Notes under the pieces: model-generated
What the model saw: only the letters and a program-made list of their open reading frames with translations
Told to the model about the DNA's origin: nothing
Database searches by the model: none
In this document: positions 11,686 through 14,515 of the stretch, piece by piece
How the letters are laid out: each line of letters starts with the position of its first letter
Numbering within the stretch: position 1 is the stretch's first letter
Made by a program: the position numbers and the translations under genes
Origin: Candidatus Magasanikbacteria bacterium GW2011_GWC2_45_8
Lineage (GTDB): Bacteria; Patescibacteriota; Patescibacteriia; Magasanikbacterales; UBA10146
Assembly: GCA_001001925.1 (NCBI GenBank)
Contig: LCLH01000010.1
Span: 1-14,515, forward strand
DNA length: 14,515 nt
Direction: 5' to 3'

Positions 11686-12312
11686 ATGAAATATCTTGAT
11701 ATAAAAAATAGCTTAATTAAGCTAAAACCAATTTTTTCAGTCAAAGATTTGGAACTGGCTGGTTTCAAAGTATTTCCCTATCAATTATCAAAGTGGGTCA
11801 AAGATGGTTATATTAAACGTTTAGGAGCGGGTTTATATCTTTTTTCCGAGGCGGAGGTGGTGCCGGAATTTATAGCAAACCGCTTACGAGAACCATCTTA
11901 TATTTCTTTGGAATACGCACTCTATTATTACAATCTTACCGTGGATATTTCTTTTCACATTACATCCGTTACCACTCAAGGCACAAAGAACATTATTGTT
12001 GGTGATAAAACTTTTTTTTATCACCATGTTAAGCCTACGATATTTGATGGTTTTGTAGTTAAGGAAATAAGCAGTCATAAAAATGTAGGACAGAGATTTT
12101 ATATTGCCACACCCGAGAAAGCATTGGTAGATTTGTTTTATTTGAAACCGAATATTTTTAAAAGTATTGATGATTTTGAAGAAGCGCGTTTTCATGAAGA
12201 AGAAATGAAAGAGTCCTTTGATTGGCAGGGAGTGTTCAGTCTGGCATCCTTGTACAAAAATAAAAGTTTAGAAAAGCGTTTGCGTGATTTTAAAGAGTAT
12301 CTTTTTTCTTAA
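11686..12312 (+). CDS. AbiEi-like antitoxin / transcriptional regulator (type IV toxin-antitoxin)
   Basis: The 208-residue protein has an N-terminal winged-helix-like region (FSVKDLELAGFKVFPYQLSKW, then VKDGYIKRLGAGLYLFSE) typical of AbiEi antitoxins, which repress their operon and counteract the AbiEii toxin. Its middle part has EPSYISLEYALYYYNLT and ITSVTTQGTKNI, and IATPEKALVDLFYL, all characteristic of the AbiEi C-terminal domain. I chose the ATG at 11686 because the longer in-frame start near 11638 lies inside the promoter. The toxin gene follows after 4 nt. The operon is clearly richer in A+T than rodA or gyrB, consistent with horizontal acquisition. Confidence 0.85.
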   Translation: MKYLDIKNSLIKLKPIFSVKDLELAGFKVFPYQLSKWVKDGYIKRLGAGLYLFSEAEVVPEFIANRLREPSYISLEYALYYYNLTVDISFHITSVTTQGTKNIIVGDKTFFYHHVKPTIFDGFVVKEISSHKNVGQRFYIATPEKALVDLFYLKPNIFKSIDDFEEARFHEEEMKESFDWQGVFSLASLYKNKSLEKRLRDFKEYLFS

Positions 12313-12316
12313 GCGT

Positions 12317-13099
12317 ATGCTGAATCTGGAACAAATTTTAAATTTTGCAAAAGAAAAAGGATTTCCTGCGGGCAGAGAAAAGCAAGTCATGGCTGAATAT
12401 CTGCAATGCTTGATTTTACAATCTTTTTTTAGGCACGCGCCTGTTGGAAAGGTCAGTTTTATTGGTGGAACGAGTTTGCGTTTTTTTTATGATTTGTCGC
12501 GTTTTTCCGAAGATTTGGATTTTGATAATTTTGGCCTTGGAGTAAGCGAATTTGAAGAAGTTATAGGTAAGATGATAAAAGATCTGGAGGCACAGGGTTT
12601 TGCCGTTGATTCTCTCATAAAAATTAAAGGTGCTTTTCATTGTTATATCAGATTCAGCAATCTTTTGTTTGCCAATAAATTATCTTCTCACGCCACTGAA
12701 AAGATATTAGTAAAAATAGACACGGTCACGCAAGATTTTATTTTTGTTCCAGAAAAGAAATTTTTTGACCGCTATGGCATTGTGGAAGAGATTTTGGTAA
12801 ATCCAAAGGATATTTTGATGGCGCAAAAAACCATAGCATTATTGGAACGAAAAACTGCCAAAGGTAGAGATTTTTTTGATTATACTTTTTTACATTCTTT
12901 TACTCAACCCAGTCTTGGCTACCTACAACAAAAAGCGGGCATTGCAAGTTTGCCGGAATTGAAAGAACGATTATTAAAACGGTGCGAGGAAGTGAATTTT
13001 GATGAAATGGCAAAAGACGTGGCGCCATTTTTATTTAATACAGGTGACGCAATCCGCATTACTAAATTTAAACAATACATAGAACAGTGGCGGGTTTAA
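12317..13099 (+). CDS. AbiEii/AbiGii-family nucleotidyltransferase toxin
   Basis: AbiEii toxins are nucleotidyltransferases of the DNA polymerase beta superfamily. They act in phage-abortive or bacteriostatic type IV toxin-antitoxin systems; relatives modify tRNA acceptor ends. The 260-residue protein shows FIGGTSLRFFYDLSRFSEDL followed by DFD, i.e. the GG-T/S-x-x-R and SEDLDF catalytic motif (about residues 47-69). A later acidic strand LVKIDTV and the family helix NPKDILMAQKTIALLERKT, with GRDFFD, follow. Length fits the family. The ATG at 12317 begins 4 nt after the antitoxin stop. An upstream in-frame start would overlap the antitoxin and seems unnecessary. Catalytic residues appear intact, so the system may be active. 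Confidence 0.88.
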   Translation: MLNLEQILNFAKEKGFPAGREKQVMAEYLQCLILQSFFRHAPVGKVSFIGGTSLRFFYDLSRFSEDLDFDNFGLGVSEFEEVIGKMIKDLEAQGFAVDSLIKIKGAFHCYIRFSNLLFANKLSSHATEKILVKIDTVTQDFIFVPEKKFFDRYGIVEEILVNPKDILMAQKTIALLERKTAKGRDFFDYTFLHSFTQPSLGYLQQKAGIASLPELKERLLKRCEEVNFDEMAKDVAPFLFNTGDAIRITKFKQYIEQWRV

Positions 13100-13137
13100 A
13101 GAAAGGATGTTAGTATAAAAAAGAGAATCAAAATTGT

Positions 13138-14100
13138 ATGCCTAATTTTAGAATAAAATCTTTTGGCGAGTTTAAGAGTCCTGTAGAGCAAGACTCCGCA
13201 CAAGAGCTGGATGCTTCTACGCTTGAATACATTAAAGCAGAATTGCGTGAGGTTGCGCCGGAAATGGAAGGTTTTTATCATGACATGCATGAAAACCCCG
13301 AACTCGGTGGGGAAGAAGTTGAAACAGGCAAGCGCATTGGCGCGCGGCTTCAAGAAATGGGCGTGGAGATTTTGAAAGAGGGAATTAACGGCGGCGGCCT
13401 CATTGCCATTGTGCGCGGCAAAGAAGGCGGACCAACCATTGCGTTGCGCGCGGACATGGACGCGCTCCCCATACAAGAACGGGCTGAAAATTCTCCCCGA
13501 TCAAAAAAAGATGGTGTCGCGCACATGTGCGGTCACGATATTCATACGGCGAGTCTCTTGGGCGCGGCGCATATTTTTAAAGATTTGGCGGCTCAAGAAA
13601 AATTGGATGGCGATGTGGTGCTCGTATTCCAGCCAAGCGAGGAAAAAGCGCATCAAAAAGCATCAGGTGCTTCCCGCATGGTGGCACGTCTTTTGCAGAT
13701 GGGGTATATGGGAGAAGGCGGGAAAATTGACGCGTTTTTTGGCGCGCATGTGATGCGTGAAATGCCAAGAGGGATCGTCAATGTTAAAGAAGGAGTGCAA
13801 TTGGCAAGCTCTGGCGAGGTTGATATCAAACTCAAAACAAAAGGCGGGCATATTATGAACGCGTTTGAGGTGCCAAATTTGCATCTTATCTTTTCAGAAA
13901 TCACCATGCGTTTGTCTGAAGTGTTTAAGCCGTTGTATGAAAAAAATGAGGCGTTGGTTGCCTCCGCGCGCACGGCGTATGGCGGCACAGGATACAATGT
14001 TTTGCCCGCGGAAGCAAAAGCAACATGGGTGGTTGTAAAGGCCAAGTTAAAATGTCATACCTGCTGTTGTGTTTTTAGCCTTAAGAGTGCTAGAATATAA
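13138..14100 (+). pseudogene. M20-family amidohydrolase, C-terminally truncated
   Basis: M20D proteins are zinc-dependent N-acyl-amino-acid or hippurate hydrolases of about 400 residues. Visible motifs: HENPELGGEE (51-60), LRADMDALP (103-111), MCGHDIHTASLLGAAH (130-145; metal ligands Cys131, His133, His136), FQPSEE (165-170, catalytic Glu) and GAHVMREMPRGIV (202-214, His204). The dimerisation domain follows (NAFEVPNLHLIFSEITMRLS), up to NVLPAEAKATW at 287-297. After that the sequence switches to an unrelated 23-residue tail rich in Cys and Lys, ending at 320. The last 80-100 residues, including the terminal metal-ligand His, are absent. The break lies just before the promoter of the next gene, suggesting a deletion joined the two. 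The protein is unlikely to be catalytically competent. Confidence 0.8.
14067..14096 (+). promoter_or_regulatory. Promoter of the terminal histidine-phosphatase-like gene
   Basis: TTGTGT (14067-14072), 18-bp spacer, and TAGAAT (14091-14096) with an extended TG two bases upstream. The start is expected near 14103, 27 nt before the ATG. The promoter lies inside the aberrant tail of the truncated M20 gene. Confidence 0.55.
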
Positions 14101-14129
14101 ACACATTTAAATTAGATAAAAATTTGAGT

Positions 14130-14515
14130 ATGAATACAGAAAGCAAACCAAGACAAGAAGGCGAGGGAACCCGCGCAGAGCATGAACGCAAGCCGATAGC
14201 TCAATTTTCAATAGATCTTGCGCGGCATTCCATAAAGAGCAAATTGCCGGACGGCCGCGAACCATTGGCCGCTCAAGGAGTTACGGCGGCGGTAGAATCC
14301 CGCGCGCATGAAAAAGCAACTCATCTTGGACAAGGATTTGGTTCTTGGCGGGAACGTACCGGCCAGAGTTCCGTACTGCGCAAGTTTGCCGAGCATTTTA
14401 AAGAGGTGGATTTTGTCGGAATTGATCCGCAAGATATCGTTGCGTGGCTCCAAGAAGGCGGTCTGCAAAAAACAGAAACACCATTGTTTGATTTTGCGGA
14501 AGGCGAAGGGGATTA
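14130..14515 (+). CDS. Histidine-phosphatase-superfamily-like protein, N-terminal part (runs off the window)
   Basis: The frame is open from the ATG at 14130 to the window end, 128 codons, with no stop. A hydrophilic, charged 24-residue lead is followed by AQFSIDLARHSIKSKLPDG (residues 24-42). In phosphoglycerate-mutase-like phosphatases this strand carries the catalytic R-H-G; here it reads R32-H33-S34. EPLAAQGVTAAVESRA (44-59) then fits the usual L-T-x-x-G-x-x-Q-A helix. This supports a histidine phosphatase fold, but the C-terminal catalytic His lies beyond the window. The middle region (SWRERTGQSSVLRKFAEHF) is not recognised. The start follows a TATGA context without a Shine-Dalgarno. Confidence 0.6.
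   Translation, partial: MNTESKPRQEGEGTRAEHERKPIAQFSIDLARHSIKSKLPDGREPLAAQGVTAAVESRAHEKATHLGQGFGSWRERTGQSSVLRKFAEHFKEVDFVGIDPQDIVAWLQEGGLQKTETPLFDFAEGEGD

Noticed and set aside
1..14515. CRISPR array or insertion sequence
   Set aside because: No set of regularly spaced repeats and no transposase-like open frame were found on either strand.

Overview
The window looks like a chromosomal segment of a Patescibacteria/CPR-type bacterium, probably Parcubacteria-like. This is an inference from overall style: compact housekeeping genes with CPR-like sequences, few Shine-Dalgarno motifs, several short orphan membrane proteins, and a bifunctional phosphoglucose/phosphomannose isomerase. No 16S rRNA or other decisive marker is present. 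All 15 intact-looking stop codons are TAA or TAG, none TGA.

Left part (1-3080). A decayed RNA polymerase alpha C-terminal-domain fragment lies on the + strand. It converges on a minus-strand secE-nusG-rplK-(membrane protein)-rplA operon, driven by a near-consensus promoter (TTGACA, 17 bp, TATACT). A terminator-like hairpin lies in the secE leader. A 137-nt, highly self-complementary RNA element fills the nusG-rplK gap; an unrelated small membrane protein sits between rplK and rplA.

Middle (3090-7900, minus strand). The most interesting locus is a two-gene operon with its own promoter and a roughly 270-nt leader. The leader contains what reads as an S-box (SAM-I clan) riboswitch: P1 GATTATC/GATAATC, ACUGGCC, GCAACC, GGUGCU..CCAGC and AAGAUAAUC in the canonical order. 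It has an extra hairpin inserted in the P2 region. The first gene is a divergent DUF62 protein, the family of SAM hydroxide adenosyltransferases and halogenases; the second is an unknown 123-aa protein. A SAM sensor in front of a SAM-hydrolase-fold protein suggests SAM homeostasis rather than methionine biosynthesis. Upstream are gyrB and a sugar-phosphate isomerase.

Right part (7930-14515, + strand). A perfectly centred 178-nt foldback element separates the divergent genes. Then come a probably leaderless membrane-protein gene and rodA, a 6S RNA candidate with its own promoter, and tRNA-Pro(GGG). Behind the tRNA is an accessory stretch: two decayed gene fragments, including the C-terminal half of a methyltransferase, an AT-rich AbiEi/AbiEii toxin-antitoxin pair, and an M20 amidohydrolase lacking its C-terminus. 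The window ends in the start of a histidine-phosphatase-like gene.

A 45-nt palindromic repeat occurs twice (1-45 and 6752-6796, inverted), each time just upstream of a gene in the same relative orientation.
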